From assembly GCA_963827315.1 (NCBI GenBank), contig CAWHAL010000001.1, positions 372,001-436,000 of the forward strand: a stretch of 64,000 bases of DNA, given 5' to 3'. The number at the start of each line of letters is the position of its first letter. Positions within the stretch are counted from its first letter, which is position 1. The notes under the pieces were generated by a model. That model made no database searches. It was not told the DNA's origin and saw nothing but the letters and a program-made list of their open reading frames with translations. Below are positions 34,914-43,903 of the stretch, one piece after another. This stretch comes from CAVXEF01 sp963827315. Its GTDB lineage: Bacteria; Planctomycetota; Phycisphaerae; Sedimentisphaerales; Anaerobacaceae. Made by a program: the position numbers and the translations under genes.

Positions 34914-35117
34914 ATGGCCGAAAAAAATGATATGTCAAATCCGGATTGTAAAAGCGCGTCTCACAACGGACATCTATGCTACGTTGTCTCGCAGGGTTTT
35001 CATCTGACCAATATGAAAGAATATAACGCTATGGTTAAAAACCCGCAGTTTAAATGTCGGCACTGCGGACGCGCGGCTAAAGAAGCAAAGAATCTTTGTG
35101 AGCCGGCAAAATTCTAA
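34914..35117 (+). CDS. Small cysteine-rich protein, possible zinc binding
   Basis: 67 residues, unrecognised. Cysteines fall at CKS, CY, CRHCG and CEP; CRHCG near residue 49 is a CxxC knuckle, and with Cys12, Cys22 and Cys62 could hold one metal ion. Start ATG 34914 is preceded by GAGGTTGAA. The composition is hydrophilic with no membrane helix. It follows the MEMO gene by 79 bases on the same strand, and the neighbouring gene is convergent. The ordinary codon use and clean start favour a real gene. Confidence 0.6.
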   Translation: MAEKNDMSNPDCKSASHNGHLCYVVSQGFHLTNMKEYNAMVKNPQFKCRHCGRAAKEAKNLCEPAKF

Positions 35118-35168
35118 GTGCATAAGGCAAGTGCCGAGAATTGGGCGGCCGGCCCAAACGGTCTTTTA

Positions 35169-35933
35169 CTACGGTAATTTTGCGGGGTCCTGCTGGTAGA
35201 AAAGCTGCAGCTCATCGTAAAGCTCAGGATGATATTTTTGTAATTGCTTCGGTTTTTCGAAAAAACATTCAGTGGCGACAGCGAAAAATTCCGCTGGATT
35301 GGTTGCGCCATATTCATCGAGGATAGTTTGTCGATTGCTGCTGATGTCACTTTGGAGCTTCTGGTAATCTTTTTGCAGCACACGCGCCCACGCGATGTAA
35401 TTCGAGCGTTTCTGAAGGACCGGCGTGCTGTCACGTTTGCCGGCGGAGCTATCGAACTGATGCGCAAACTCGTGATAAACAATATTGTGGCCATCGTGCA
35501 TATCCGCTGCGCTTCGGCGGACATCATCCCACGATAAGACCACCGAGCCCCTGTGCCATGATTCACCCAGCCGAACCTGCGGGCCTTCGGCGACGACCCC
35601 CCACGCCAGATGCTCGGCATGCGCAGCTACGTATGCCTGCGGATATACGAGTATGGAATAAAGGCCGGGATAGTAATCGGTTCGCCGATGCAAAAGCAGG
35701 ATACAGGCCTGAGCGGCAATAGTGACCTTTATCTGGTCGGTTATCTGCAGGCCGCCGCAGCCTTCGAAGTGTTTTTCGCCCAGAAAGACAAGGATATGTC
35801 GCTGCAGCTCAGCCTTATCCTCCGGCGGCAGCTTATTATAGTAAGGTACATTACTTTCAAGAATCGCCAGCCAATCCTGAGGAAACGGGCGACTACCGAG
35901 CCTTTTTCGCCGCCAGTTCTTAAACCCAAACAT
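35169..35933 (-). CDS. mtfA: MtfA-like zinc metallopeptidase
   Basis: 254 residues from ATG 35933 (MFGFKNWRRKRL); an upstream in-frame ATG at 36026 would begin inside an inverted repeat and is rejected. The family signature is complete: ILVYPQAYV, then SWHRGSVVLSWDDVRRSA, the HExxH zinc site in NIVYHEFAHQFD, and the late Glu ligand region NPAEFFAVATECFFEKP. In E. coli MtfA binds the Mlc repressor and has aminopeptidase activity, linking it to glucose-uptake control. Here no mlc or pts genes are nearby, so only the enzyme class is safe. Confidence 0.88.
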   Translation of the reverse strand: MFGFKNWRRKRLGSRPFPQDWLAILESNVPYYNKLPPEDKAELQRHILVFLGEKHFEGCGGLQITDQIKVTIAAQACILLLHRRTDYYPGLYSILVYPQAYVAAHAEHLAWGVVAEGPQVRLGESWHRGSVVLSWDDVRRSAADMHDGHNIVYHEFAHQFDSSAGKRDSTPVLQKRSNYIAWARVLQKDYQKLQSDISSNRQTILDEYGATNPAEFFAVATECFFEKPKQLQKYHPELYDELQLFYQQDPAKLP

Positions 35934-36001
35934 AGAACAGTCAGCCTTTGCAAAATTTGATAGTAATATTGTCTCGTATCGAACAGAAACAGCAGAGTTT
36001 A

Positions 36002-36126
36002 TACCGCACCTATTTAATTTTTGCAACGTTAGTACTGTTTAAGTTACCGTCAATCAGATACTTATTTCTTAATCCAATCACACTCCCGTTAGGGATGGCT
36101 AACGCCATTTCTAAATAGGTGCGGTA
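36002..36126. repeat. 125-base element bounded by 15-base inverted repeats
   Basis: TACCGCACCTATTTA at 36002-36016 and its exact complement TAAATAGGTGCGGTA at 36112-36126. Inside, a second matched pair (CGTTAG near 36027, CTAACG near 36098) continues the symmetry, so the arms are about 30 bases with mismatches. It carries no gene. It looks like a MITE or a long hairpin. It lies just upstream of the mtfA-like gene. The rest of the 36027-36288 gap shows a small CCCGCC-GTA-GGCGGG hairpin only. Confidence 0.6.
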
Positions 36127-36288
36127 CAACGCAGCACGCAGGACGCAATACGAAAACAGCCAGCGGTGAGAGTCGAATTCGCCTGCGGCGAACAAGCTCA
36201 CCGGGCTTGCTTTACCCGCCGTAGGCGGGCCACAACCTACGGTGAGGGTTCTATGTGCTGCGCGACTGAATAAAAACTATTTGGGATT

Positions 36289-37983
36289 CTAAGGTCTGCA
36301 AAGCCACAGAACTTCTGTGCCGTCGGGGCTGAAGATTTTGTGTACGACCTGCCTGTTGGGGTCTGGAATATTCGGTTCGCCGGGACGGATGATAAAGAGG
36401 ACGCGGTCTTGGCGGTATTGTCCAACGGGTGGTTTGAAAAGTCCCTCGTACATAAAATACAATTTTCCATAGCGTGTGTAAATGTCCCACTCACCCGGGG
36501 TGGTAAACTCGCGGGGCTCGCTGAACCATTTTTTGGGGTCGCAGCCGAGCGCTACGGCGGTGATTACATAGGGCATATTGAAATGATTTGTGGTGAAAAA
36601 AACAGCGTCGAAATCATCGAGGCGTGGTTTGAGCCAGTTGCAGGCCTCTATAAGGTCGGTGTGAAAAAAATGGTAGGTTTGAAGGTTACGATTGAACCGG
36701 ACGTAGAAGCGATGAAGGTATCGTATGTTCATAATCAAGGCAATCATAATGAAGATTGTGGCGGTTAGGATTGTGGAATTGCGGTTTTTTGCCCACAGCC
36801 ATTGAAAAATGCCGATGGCACCGAGTGAGGCAAGAAGAATCAGGCTGCATAACCCCGGTGCACTGCGGAGGGCGCTTAATGAGAAGAACCGGCCGAGGGA
36901 GTCACCCACCGGATAGGTGATAATAAAGGCAAGCAGACACTTGGCGGAGAGGGATGTTTTAAGTCTAATGAGTATTATTGTCAGGCCTGCAAGCATAAGA
37001 GGGAGCATATACCAATAAAGCTGGCCCATGCCGGGCGGGGAGGTGAGAGGGGAGTCCTCGCCTTTTATAAACAGGAAATCGAGACCGAAGTGCTGAAGAT
37101 AGCGGAGAGGTAGGTTTTTGATTGCAATGGTAAATGGAACAGAGCCTACCCAGTAAGGCTGAAAAGAAGCATGTCGACCGATACCTTCGGGATGAAAAAT
37201 ATGCAGGTAGGCCAATTGGCCGAAGGTTGCTGCAAAGGCAATGAAAAAGGCGGCGACGGCCGCAGCACCTTTCTTGGTTTTTATAGTTCGCCACCAGTCG
37301 GGAAGGGTGAATAAGACAATGGCGAAGAGAAAGGCCGGGACGAAGAGTCGGACGGACATATAGCCGAAGCAGCTGATGCCGGACAAGGCACCGGCGATGG
37401 CGGCGATAAAGGGTCGAGGTTGTGAGGGTTTGTTGTCACTTACGGGTAGGTTTGCCCAGAGCATAAGCGCAAGGGGCGCCAGGCCGAGCAGCGGTGCGTG
37501 GGTAACTTCGTGTCCCCATCTGCTTTGCTGAAGATGCCATGGGTCGACGGCCAGAAGAGCGGCGGCAACCAGTCCGGTTTCTGCATTGAATAGTCGTTTA
37601 CCGACGAAATAAATCAGCCAGACTGTGAAGATGCCGCCGAGAGCGCCGGGCAGGCGGGTGGTGTATATGTTCATTCCGCCGATGGCCTGAAAGGGCAGCA
37701 GCATATAGACATATAGCAAGGGGCTGTTCCCGCCGAGATTTCGGACGTAATAAATCGGCCAAGGATTGCCGGAATAGTCTTTGCCGGTCTTGAGAAGACA
37801 ATATGCTGACCAGGCATTGGCGGCCTCATCCTGATTGAGGCCTGGCGGGGAGATTTGGCCTAATTTGACCAAGCGCAGTAATGCAGCCAACAAAAGGATG
37901 AGCAGCAGGATTACGCCGCTGCGGCGCAAAAGCGGTGTTGGACGGTTGTTTTCCTGAGACAAAAGGGGTTCTTGGCAAGCCAT
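36289..37983 (-). CDS. GT39/ArnT-like membrane glycosyltransferase
   Basis: About 564 residues with roughly ten to twelve hydrophobic segments and a C-terminal soluble domain (about 450-564). The first periplasmic loop has GLNQDEAANAWSAYCLLKTG, where the Asp-Glu pair is the catalytic acidic site of the dolichyl/undecaprenyl-phosphate sugar transferases. RLPGALGGIFTVWLIYFVGK and LVAAALLAVDPWHLQQSRWG are typical of the family. It would move a sugar from a lipid carrier to a protein or glycan outside the membrane. The start is uncertain: ATG 37983 or TTG 38004, neither with a clear ribosome site. It stands alone. Confidence 0.82.
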   Translation of the reverse strand: MACQEPLLSQENNRPTPLLRRSGVILLLILLLAALLRLVKLGQISPPGLNQDEAANAWSAYCLLKTGKDYSGNPWPIYYVRNLGGNSPLLYVYMLLPFQAIGGMNIYTTRLPGALGGIFTVWLIYFVGKRLFNAETGLVAAALLAVDPWHLQQSRWGHEVTHAPLLGLAPLALMLWANLPVSDNKPSQPRPFIAAIAGALSGISCFGYMSVRLFVPAFLFAIVLFTLPDWWRTIKTKKGAAAVAAFFIAFAATFGQLAYLHIFHPEGIGRHASFQPYWVGSVPFTIAIKNLPLRYLQHFGLDFLFIKGEDSPLTSPPGMGQLYWYMLPLMLAGLTIILIRLKTSLSAKCLLAFIITYPVGDSLGRFFSLSALRSAPGLCSLILLASLGAIGIFQWLWAKNRNSTILTATIFIMIALIMNIRYLHRFYVRFNRNLQTYHFFHTDLIEACNWLKPRLDDFDAVFFTTNHFNMPYVITAVALGCDPKKWFSEPREFTTPGEWDIYTRYGKLYFMYEGLFKPPVGQYRQDRVLFIIRPGEPNIPDPNRQVVHKIFSPDGTEVLWLCRP

Positions 37984-38127
37984 AAGGAGGAAATTTATGT
38001 CCAAATTCCATTGCAGTCAAGACAAAAGACCGCAACAGCAGAATGGAGCCAGGGGTTGTTTTAAACTGAAAAAGACCCCGACCTTCAACCATAGAATCCT
38101 CGTAATGCCGGGAAAACCAATAAAGAC

Positions 38128-38199
38128 AGCCAGCGGTCGGATTCGAACCGACAACCCCCGGTTTACAAAACCGGAGCTCTGCCATTGAGCTACGCTGGC
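38128..38199 (-). tRNA. tRNA-Thr (anticodon TGT)
   Basis: Minus-strand cloverleaf: acceptor GCCAGCG/CGCTGGC, D-arm GCTCAATGGCAGAGC, anticodon stem CCGGT/ACCGG with loop TTTGTAA giving TGT, and a T-arm with GTTCGAATC. Discriminator T (U); CCA is not encoded. All stems pair. Confidence 0.93.
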
Positions 38200-38323
38200 A
38201 ACCAAAGAGATAATAACAAAAAGCACCATTTCAGTCAATTTCCATAAAAGCTCAATCCTGAATCCGGAAAGGCAGAGCAGTTAAAAGCTTGACCTTGTCA
38301 GCAATTGGATTTATGCTTTTTAT

Positions 38324-38758
38324 ATGAAGGGCAGGACAGAAGACAAACGCTGGGAGCACTTTCCGCACGAGGCTGATATAGGCGTCCGAGGCATAGGAGC
38401 TACCAAAGAACAAGCGTTTGAGCAGGCTGCCGTCGCGCTAACTGCCGTCATCACGGAGCCGGGGAAAGTTGCACCAGAACAAGAAGTTGAGATAACCTGT
38501 GAGGCTGATGACGATGAGCTTTTATTGGCAGACTGGCTCAACAGCCTGCTGTATGAAATGGCTACGCGGAAGATGCTGTTTAGCCGATTCGAAGTCCGTA
38601 TCGAAGGTAACCATCTAAACGGAACAGCCTGGGGCGAAAAAATTGATATTTCGAAGCATACGCCGACGACGGAAGTCAAGGCTGCCACATACGCTGAGCT
38701 GAGCGTTCGACAGGAGCAGGATGGAAGCTGGATAGCGCAGTGTATAGTGGATGTCTGA
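38324..38758 (+). CDS. Archease
   Basis: 144 residues. Archease motifs: HFPHEADIGVRGIGATKEQA near the start (with the Ca/metal-binding Asp), LLLADWLNSLLYEMATRKML, and the end GSWIAQCIVDV. Archease activates the RNA ligase RtcB by promoting guanylylation and allowing multiple turnover. RtcB follows 17 bases downstream, a widely conserved pair. The first seven codons contain a GGACAGAAGAC word that resembles the dispersed repeat at 10231, so the true start could be at a later codon; there is no clear ribosome site. Confidence 0.9.
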   Translation: MKGRTEDKRWEHFPHEADIGVRGIGATKEQAFEQAAVALTAVITEPGKVAPEQEVEITCEADDDELLLADWLNSLLYEMATRKMLFSRFEVRIEGNHLNGTAWGEKIDISKHTPTTEVKAATYAELSVRQEQDGSWIAQCIVDV

Positions 38759-38775
38759 AGTGTAGGAGGTGTAAG

Positions 38776-40206
38776 ATGGATTTGAAAACCATAAAAAAAC
38801 GGTCCGACTACGAGTGGGTCATCGAGCCGGTCGGCAAGATGAATGTGCCTGCGATAATTTACGCCGATGAGGCACTTATCAAGGCGATGGACGAAAAGGT
38901 GCGCCAGCAGGCAGTGAATGTGGCGAGCCTGCCCGGCATAGTAAAGGCATCCTATGCGATGCCCGACGCCCACTGGGGTTACGGCTTTCCCATAGGAGGG
39001 GTGGCGGCCTTCGACCCGGACAAGGGCGGCGTGGTATCAGCCGGCGGCGTCGGTTTCGACATTGCGTGCGGCGTCCGCACAATAACCACGGGACTATCCA
39101 TCGACGACATAGAACCTGTCAAAGAACAGCTTGCGGATTTGATGGCTCGCAAGATACCAGCAGGACTCGGCAGCAGGGGAAAACTGAGTTTAAATATAAA
39201 GCAGATGGACGAAGTGCTCGCAGGTGGTGCCCGCTGGGCGGTCGAACACGGCTACGGCACAAAAGAAGACCTTCTGCGTGTCGAAGAATACGGTGCGGTT
39301 TCGGGGGCGAAGCCTGAATGCGTCTCCGAACACGCGAAGAAACGCCAGGAAGAGGAGGTGGGCACACTCGGCTCAGGGAACCACTATATGGAGGTCCAGA
39401 AGGTCACAGAAATATATGATGAAAAAATCGCCAAGGCATTTAACATTGCCGTCGGCCAGATAACCGTCAGCATCCACTGCGGCTCTCGCGGCCTCGGCCA
39501 CCAGATTGGCACGGACTACCTCAAAAAGATGGCTGCCGCAGCCAGTGAGTGTGGAATCGAGCTGCCGGAACGCGAACTCGCCTGTGCGCCCATCAACTCC
39601 CGCGTCGGACAGGAATATCTGGGGGCTATGCGGGCGGGAATCAACTGCGCCTTAGCCAACCGGCAGCTTCTTACGCATTTACTAAGAGGCGTCTTCGCCG
39701 ATATGTTCCCAAAGGCTGAGCTTAAATTGCTCTACGATGTCTCTCACAACACCTGCAAAGAAGAGCTGCACAGCGTCAACGGCCAGCGGAAACGGCTGTT
39801 CATTCATCGCAAAGGCGCCACGCGTTCCTTTGGGCCGGGTGACCCGAGTCTGCCGGCTGAACTGCGGGACATCGGCCAGCCCGTCCTGATTGGGGGCACG
39901 ATGGGGACCGCTTCGTATATACTGGTCGGCACCAACGAGAGTATGTCACTGTCGTTCGGCTCATCCTGCCACGGTGCCGGCCGAAGTATGAGCCGAACCG
40001 AAGCAACGCGACGGTGGCACGGCAGAGACGTCATCAAAAATCTGGCTGAGCAGGGTATTCTGATTCGCAGTCCGTCCTTCCGCGGAGTGGCTGAGGAAGC
40101 ACCGGGGGCATACAAAGATGTGAGCGAGGTTGTGGAAGCGGCCCATCGGGCAAAACTATCGCGCAAGGTGGCCAAGCTGGTGCCTTTAGTCTGCATCAAA
40201 GGATAA
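38776..40206 (+). CDS. rtcB: RNA-splicing ligase RtcB
   Basis: 476 residues from ATG 38776, preceded by TAGGAGG. It joins 2',3'-cyclic phosphate or 3'-phosphate RNA ends to 5'-OH ends, using GTP and Mn. Visible active-site motifs: GGVGFDIACGVRT (metal Cys), GTLGSGNHYMEVQ, SIHCGSRGLGHQIGTDYL, LYDVSHNTCKEE, IGGTMGTASYILVGT, and SSCHGAGRSMSRTEA with the guanylylated His. The length is typical of the bacterial/archaeal form. It is paired with archease just upstream. Possible roles are tRNA or rRNA repair; no rtcA or rtcR is present. Confidence 0.96.
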   Translation: MDLKTIKKRSDYEWVIEPVGKMNVPAIIYADEALIKAMDEKVRQQAVNVASLPGIVKASYAMPDAHWGYGFPIGGVAAFDPDKGGVVSAGGVGFDIACGVRTITTGLSIDDIEPVKEQLADLMARKIPAGLGSRGKLSLNIKQMDEVLAGGARWAVEHGYGTKEDLLRVEEYGAVSGAKPECVSEHAKKRQEEEVGTLGSGNHYMEVQKVTEIYDEKIAKAFNIAVGQITVSIHCGSRGLGHQIGTDYLKKMAAAASECGIELPERELACAPINSRVGQEYLGAMRAGINCALANRQLLTHLLRGVFADMFPKAELKLLYDVSHNTCKEELHSVNGQRKRLFIHRKGATRSFGPGDPSLPAELRDIGQPVLIGGTMGTASYILVGTNESMSLSFGSSCHGAGRSMSRTEATRRWHGRDVIKNLAEQGILIRSPSFRGVAEEAPGAYKDVSEVVEAAHRAKLSRKVAKLVPLVCIKG

Positions 40207-40212
40207 AAACAG

Positions 40213-40662
40213 TTAGATGCGGCCGGCGTTGATTTGGTTCGGGGGCTGAACCTGGGGCTGGGCTTTTTCAGCTTTTCGCTGCAAGATGCCGCGTATCAGC
40301 CGGGAAATACCAATAGCAAAAAGTATCAAAGCAGCAATGAACCATCCCCAAACATCTTCGTCGTCGGGAATCCTGCCCCCACAACGTACAAAACCGATGC
40401 TGACGAGACCGGCAGAGATAATGAGTAAGGTTATTCCTGCGGTGAGGTTTTTTATCCATAATGGGCCGGTCGGCTTTGGGGGTTTTGGAAGTTTTAAGTC
40501 CGACAGCGGTGCACCCTTTTCGATGGCCGCCATTACCTGTTTATGGTCGAAACGTTTCTTGAGGTAGTAAACCAAACAAATGATAAGGACGGGGCTGGCC
40601 ATCCCAAGGAACATAATAAAAATCATTATCCCAACACCTATAAGTTTACAAAACTCTGCCAT
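40213..40662 (-). CDS. Small membrane protein, function unknown
   Basis: 149 residues. One helix at residues 9-34 (GVGIMIFIMFLGMASPVLII), a cytoplasmic loop with HKQVMAAIEKGAPLSDLKLP, then two helices (about 70-92 and 103-125) and a Gln/Pro-rich tail. The loop phrase EKGAPLSD resembles small membrane proteins of the DUF6249 kind, sometimes found near ECF sigma factors; that is only a resemblance. It is convergent with rtcB (6 bases between stops) and starts 47 bases after the stop of the DUF4097-like gene upstream on its strand. Confidence 0.6.
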   Translation of the reverse strand: MAEFCKLIGVGIMIFIMFLGMASPVLIICLVYYLKKRFDHKQVMAAIEKGAPLSDLKLPKPPKPTGPLWIKNLTAGITLLIISAGLVSIGFVRCGGRIPDDEDVWGWFIAALILFAIGISRLIRGILQRKAEKAQPQVQPPNQINAGRI

Positions 40663-40709
40663 TTTTGTTTCCTTTTATCTGATTGCGGGTTCGTTCAGCC
40701 TTTCCGATA

Positions 40710-41510
40710 TTATCTTATTTTTATCGAGCCGACGTTTGTTTTCAGAATTACTTTTCCTTCGCCAGTCCCTGTGGTGCCATCTATGTTCTTGGAGATTTTA
40801 CCTGTTACAGTCAAAGGCAGACGGGTTTCTATCGAGCCGACATTTGCCGAGGCGTGAAATACCGCTGAAAGGTTGTCCGGGCCGGCAAAATCGATCTCGC
40901 CAACCGAGGTAGAAATGTTGACGTTACAGGCAGCAGAGGCGTCCTTCGCGTAAACGACCTTGACTTCACCTACGTTGGTGGTAAGGTCGGCGCGGCCGGC
41001 AATTTCTCTGCAGATGATGGCGCCGACGTTTGTCTGGGCCTCTATAGGCCCTGTGATATTATCTATTTTCAATTCGCCGACGTTTGTCCTAAGATTAAGA
41101 GCGGTCTGCCTCGGCACGGTTATACTGAAGCTGACGCAAATCGCATCGTTGTTTGCCGTCGGGGGCTTTTCGATTTTTACCTCGAGCCTGTTGCCGGCAG
41201 GCTCGAGCTTTATCTGGGTTTCCTCAGCCAGTTTTTGTGCCTTTTCCTTTGTTGCTGCCCTTGCTGTGATTTTGGCGGTTACGCTGCAATCAGTGGAATC
41301 GCCGCCGGTGACTGTAATTGAGCCGACAGTGGTATGGACATCGAGGGTCTGGCCCGTGGCGATTGGAGCCGATACCTGCACCGTCCTTTCGTATTTGGCC
41401 TTGAAGGTGTCGCATATATTGATACAGCAGCAGCCAACCAACCCAATAGCTGCCAATAACAAGCAGGCCAAAAGCGGTGTAGTACATTTTATAAAAAGCT
41501 GCCTTTTCAT
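40710..41510 (-). CDS. DUF4097-like beta-solenoid lipoprotein (NVG type)
   Basis: 266 residues with a lipoprotein signal (LLAAIGLVGCC, lipidated Cys near residue 27). The body has short repeated strands of the DUF4097/putative adhesin type: the phrase T-x-V-G-x-(I/V) returns about seven times (TTVGSITV, TNVGELKI, TNVGAIIC, TNVGEVKV, TSVGEIDF, ANVGSIET, TNVGSIKI). This fits a right-handed beta-solenoid on the cell surface or in the periplasm. It is a paralogue of the gene at 42867, sharing the layout KYERTVQ(L/V)SAP and LPLTVTG, but with a different residue set in every turn. No function is known. Confidence 0.75.
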   Translation of the reverse strand: MKRQLFIKCTTPLLACLLLAAIGLVGCCCINICDTFKAKYERTVQVSAPIATGQTLDVHTTVGSITVTGGDSTDCSVTAKITARAATKEKAQKLAEETQIKLEPAGNRLEVKIEKPPTANNDAICVSFSITVPRQTALNLRTNVGELKIDNITGPIEAQTNVGAIICREIAGRADLTTNVGEVKVVYAKDASAACNVNISTSVGEIDFAGPDNLSAVFHASANVGSIETRLPLTVTGKISKNIDGTTGTGEGKVILKTNVGSIKIR

Positions 41511-41592
41511 TTTTTTCTCCTTTCGGTCAAACGAATCCCCTTAAAAAACAGTCTTTCAACGCATAGGTTATCCCGATACCGTGTTGGATTGC

Positions 41593-42819
41593 TCAAGGCG
41601 ATTCGTGGATTAACTTGAATAACTTATCCAGTCCTTCCGGCGTGTCGCACTGCCCGGGTTTTATAAGTCCACGTTTCTCAAACATTTCTATCCATCCTCG
41701 TTTTTTGGCGAGCGCTCTGGCCCTTTCAAAATTTTCCTCGTTAATAAATCCATCAACCCATGTCATCCTAAAGTTCAAACTTTTCAGCGGTTTGATAAAA
41801 ACGTAACCTTGGGCAATATCCGAAAGCACAGTTTCATTGTTAGTCGCAAAATACATGCTCCTGCGGTCTCTGAGGTTCGCAAAAGGCGAATCTTCTACAT
41901 CAAACCCCACGGGCTTATTGCCATTTTCCATCATTATTTTTTCGATGAAATCGATGATGAGCGGCCGGGATATCGGCTGACCGCCGATCAGGACCTCTGG
42001 GCCGAAATGAGGCTGATGCAGGCAGACCTGAAAAATGCGGTCTCCATATTTCTCATAAAGGATGCAGCCAAATCTTGGAGCCGTTTCAACAAGTCGGTAT
42101 CGTGTAAAAGAGTGCATATACCCTATCTGGACGAGTGCCTTACCATGTTTCGCCAGCACCTCCCGTTCAAGAACATCAGCCATGAACGGGTCATGAGCCT
42201 TCACAAATTCTTCGTACTCTTTAGTGGACGGAGATGTCGGCAGGTCAACAGCCTCCCAGTCACCCTTGTCCATCGCGATGACCTTAAACTTTTCAGCTTG
42301 CGGAGGTAACTTGTTATTGAGCTGCCAGATTGCTTTGATAATGTCCATATACTCTTTATAGCCGAGGTCAGGGTGGGCATAGTCCCGGAAAATGCGCAAC
42401 GCTAATTGTTGGTCGTATTCCTTACCGGTCACCAATTGATTCACTAAGGGTGTATTTTTGTATCTTAAAAGTTCCATTGCGAAGTATCTGACACCTGCCT
42501 GATGATACAACGGGTCAATGAGGTCCGCAAAGAATTCACAATTTTCCCGAACCTCGTGCATTTCGCCGAGAATAACGACATCGTGGTCTTTGAACTTATC
42601 GAGCACATATTGCACCGGGGTTTTGGCATGTTGCTTGAGATAGGCGAGATACGGAGAGTAATCAGGAACTCCCCGGTCATTGACATCCATCGGATGTGGT
42701 CTGGCAGCGCTTGTTCTGTGTATTTTAGGGGTATTCGAATCAGCAAGAAGCACACCCAGCACAACAAAGAAAGCCAGTGTACCCAGCGGCATTATGCGTC
42801 TTTCCGATAATTTTTTCAT
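41593..42819 (-). CDS. EreA/ChaN-like (GEMHE motif) secreted protein
   Basis: 408 residues with an N-terminal signal (about 10-27, IMPLGTLAFFVVLGVLLA). The key phrase is DVVILGEMHEVRENCEFFAD at about 80-100, followed by YFAMELLRY, and later VQIGYMHSFTRYRLVETAPR. This pattern (G-E-x-H-x near the first strand, E after a second strand, G-x-x-H late) is the shared active-site layout of the erythromycin esterase/ChaN/TIKI-like superfamily, which includes hydrolases and haem-binding proteins. The exact activity is not clear. It lies between two DUF4097-like lipoprotein genes on the same strand, suggesting a shared envelope task. Confidence 0.6.
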   Translation of the reverse strand: MKKLSERRIMPLGTLAFFVVLGVLLADSNTPKIHRTSAARPHPMDVNDRGVPDYSPYLAYLKQHAKTPVQYVLDKFKDHDVVILGEMHEVRENCEFFADLIDPLYHQAGVRYFAMELLRYKNTPLVNQLVTGKEYDQQLALRIFRDYAHPDLGYKEYMDIIKAIWQLNNKLPPQAEKFKVIAMDKGDWEAVDLPTSPSTKEYEEFVKAHDPFMADVLEREVLAKHGKALVQIGYMHSFTRYRLVETAPRFGCILYEKYGDRIFQVCLHQPHFGPEVLIGGQPISRPLIIDFIEKIMMENGNKPVGFDVEDSPFANLRDRRSMYFATNNETVLSDIAQGYVFIKPLKSLNFRMTWVDGFINEENFERARALAKKRGWIEMFEKRGLIKPGQCDTPEGLDKLFKLIHESP

Positions 42820-42866
42820 TATTCCCCTTTATGTTGATGCGTTACATTGTGAAAGCCTTTTTGGTA

Positions 42867-43715
42867 TTATCTTATTTTTATCGAGCCGTTGTGCGTTTCG
42901 AGTCGCAATTTTCCCTGGCCTTGGCTGATAGTTCCTCTTAACTGTCTTTTGCTCACCTCTCCTGTTACGGTGATGGGAAGGTCGGTATCTATTGAGCCGT
43001 TATGGGTTGAGACATCGACTTCGGCGGAAAGGTTTGGCGGAGCGGTAAAGTCTATTCCGCCATTGTGGGTAACTATCGATATATCGCAAACGGCAGAAGC
43101 GGATTTACTGCAGTCTGCCTCTACACTGCCGTTGTGCGTTAGCAGTTCCATATCGCCCGAAATTTCCTTACAAGTGATTTTGCCATTATGGGTTTGCAGT
43201 TTCATCGCACCGGAAACGCTGTCGGCGGTAACCCTGCCGTTGTGGGTTGTGGCGTTTACCTGGCCTGTGATATTTGTGATATCGACGGACCCATTGTGCG
43301 TCGTCAGCTCGAGGTTGGCCTGATTCGGCAGCGTTACGTCAAAGCTTACACTGACGGATTGATTCATAAAACAGGACGGCTGTTGTACTTTGGCTGTCAA
43401 TTTGTTTCCGGAAGGCTCAAGTGTTACTTTTGTTTCATCAGCGAGTTTTTTGGCCTCTTCGTCCGAGCCGGCCCTGGCGGTAATCTGCGCTATAACATTG
43501 CAATCGGCTGTTTCGCCGCCTCTTATCGTGATTGAGCCATTATGTGTCTGTGCTTCAAAGCTTGAGCCGGCTGCAAATGGCGCCGACAGCTGAACCGTTC
43601 TTTCATACTTCGCTGATGCCGGCAAGCACCCAACCTGGATGCAGCAGCCAGCTACAGCAACCACCAAAGTCACCAAGCAAACCATCGATACTTTTGTGAA
43701 ATACCTATTTTTCAT
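42867..43715 (-). CDS. DUF4097-like beta-solenoid lipoprotein (THNG type)
   Basis: 282 residues from ATG 43715, preceded by GGAAGGAG; an upstream in-frame ATG at 43778 is poorer. The lipoprotein signal is LVVAVAGCC. The solenoid carries eight copies of T-H-N-G-x-(I/V): THNGSITI, THNGSVDI, THNGRVTA, THNGKITC, THNGSVEA, THNGGIDF, THNGSIDT, THNGSIKI. It is a paralogue of the gene at 40710 with one more turn. It is divergent from an ECF sigma factor gene (43904), a common setting for cell-envelope stress regulons that include DUF4097 proteins. Function unknown. Confidence 0.75.
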   Translation of the reverse strand: MKNRYFTKVSMVCLVTLVVAVAGCCIQVGCLPASAKYERTVQLSAPFAAGSSFEAQTHNGSITIRGGETADCNVIAQITARAGSDEEAKKLADETKVTLEPSGNKLTAKVQQPSCFMNQSVSVSFDVTLPNQANLELTTHNGSVDITNITGQVNATTHNGRVTADSVSGAMKLQTHNGKITCKEISGDMELLTHNGSVEADCSKSASAVCDISIVTHNGGIDFTAPPNLSAEVDVSTHNGSIDTDLPITVTGEVSKRQLRGTISQGQGKLRLETHNGSIKIR

Positions 43716-43903
43716 TTTGCAACTCCTTCCAATTGACCATTTCTTCATTTTTTTGTAACGTTTTGCTGGATTTTGCATCTGTATTCAGCAGCGAGACATT
43801 ATCGCCGTTCTGAGGGTTTGTCGCAAGTTCTCAAGGGTAAGTTTCAAAAAACTGAAACTTGGCGCTAGATAAGTGCGACTAAAAATATGAAAAGGAGTAC
43901 TTT

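Noticed and set aside
37997..38188. A plus-strand 63-codon frame with a strong AAGGAGG just upstream
   Set aside because: It runs through the antisense of tRNA-Thr (ending in the typical SGRIRTDNP shadow) and has no family feature; the good ribosome site is probably chance.
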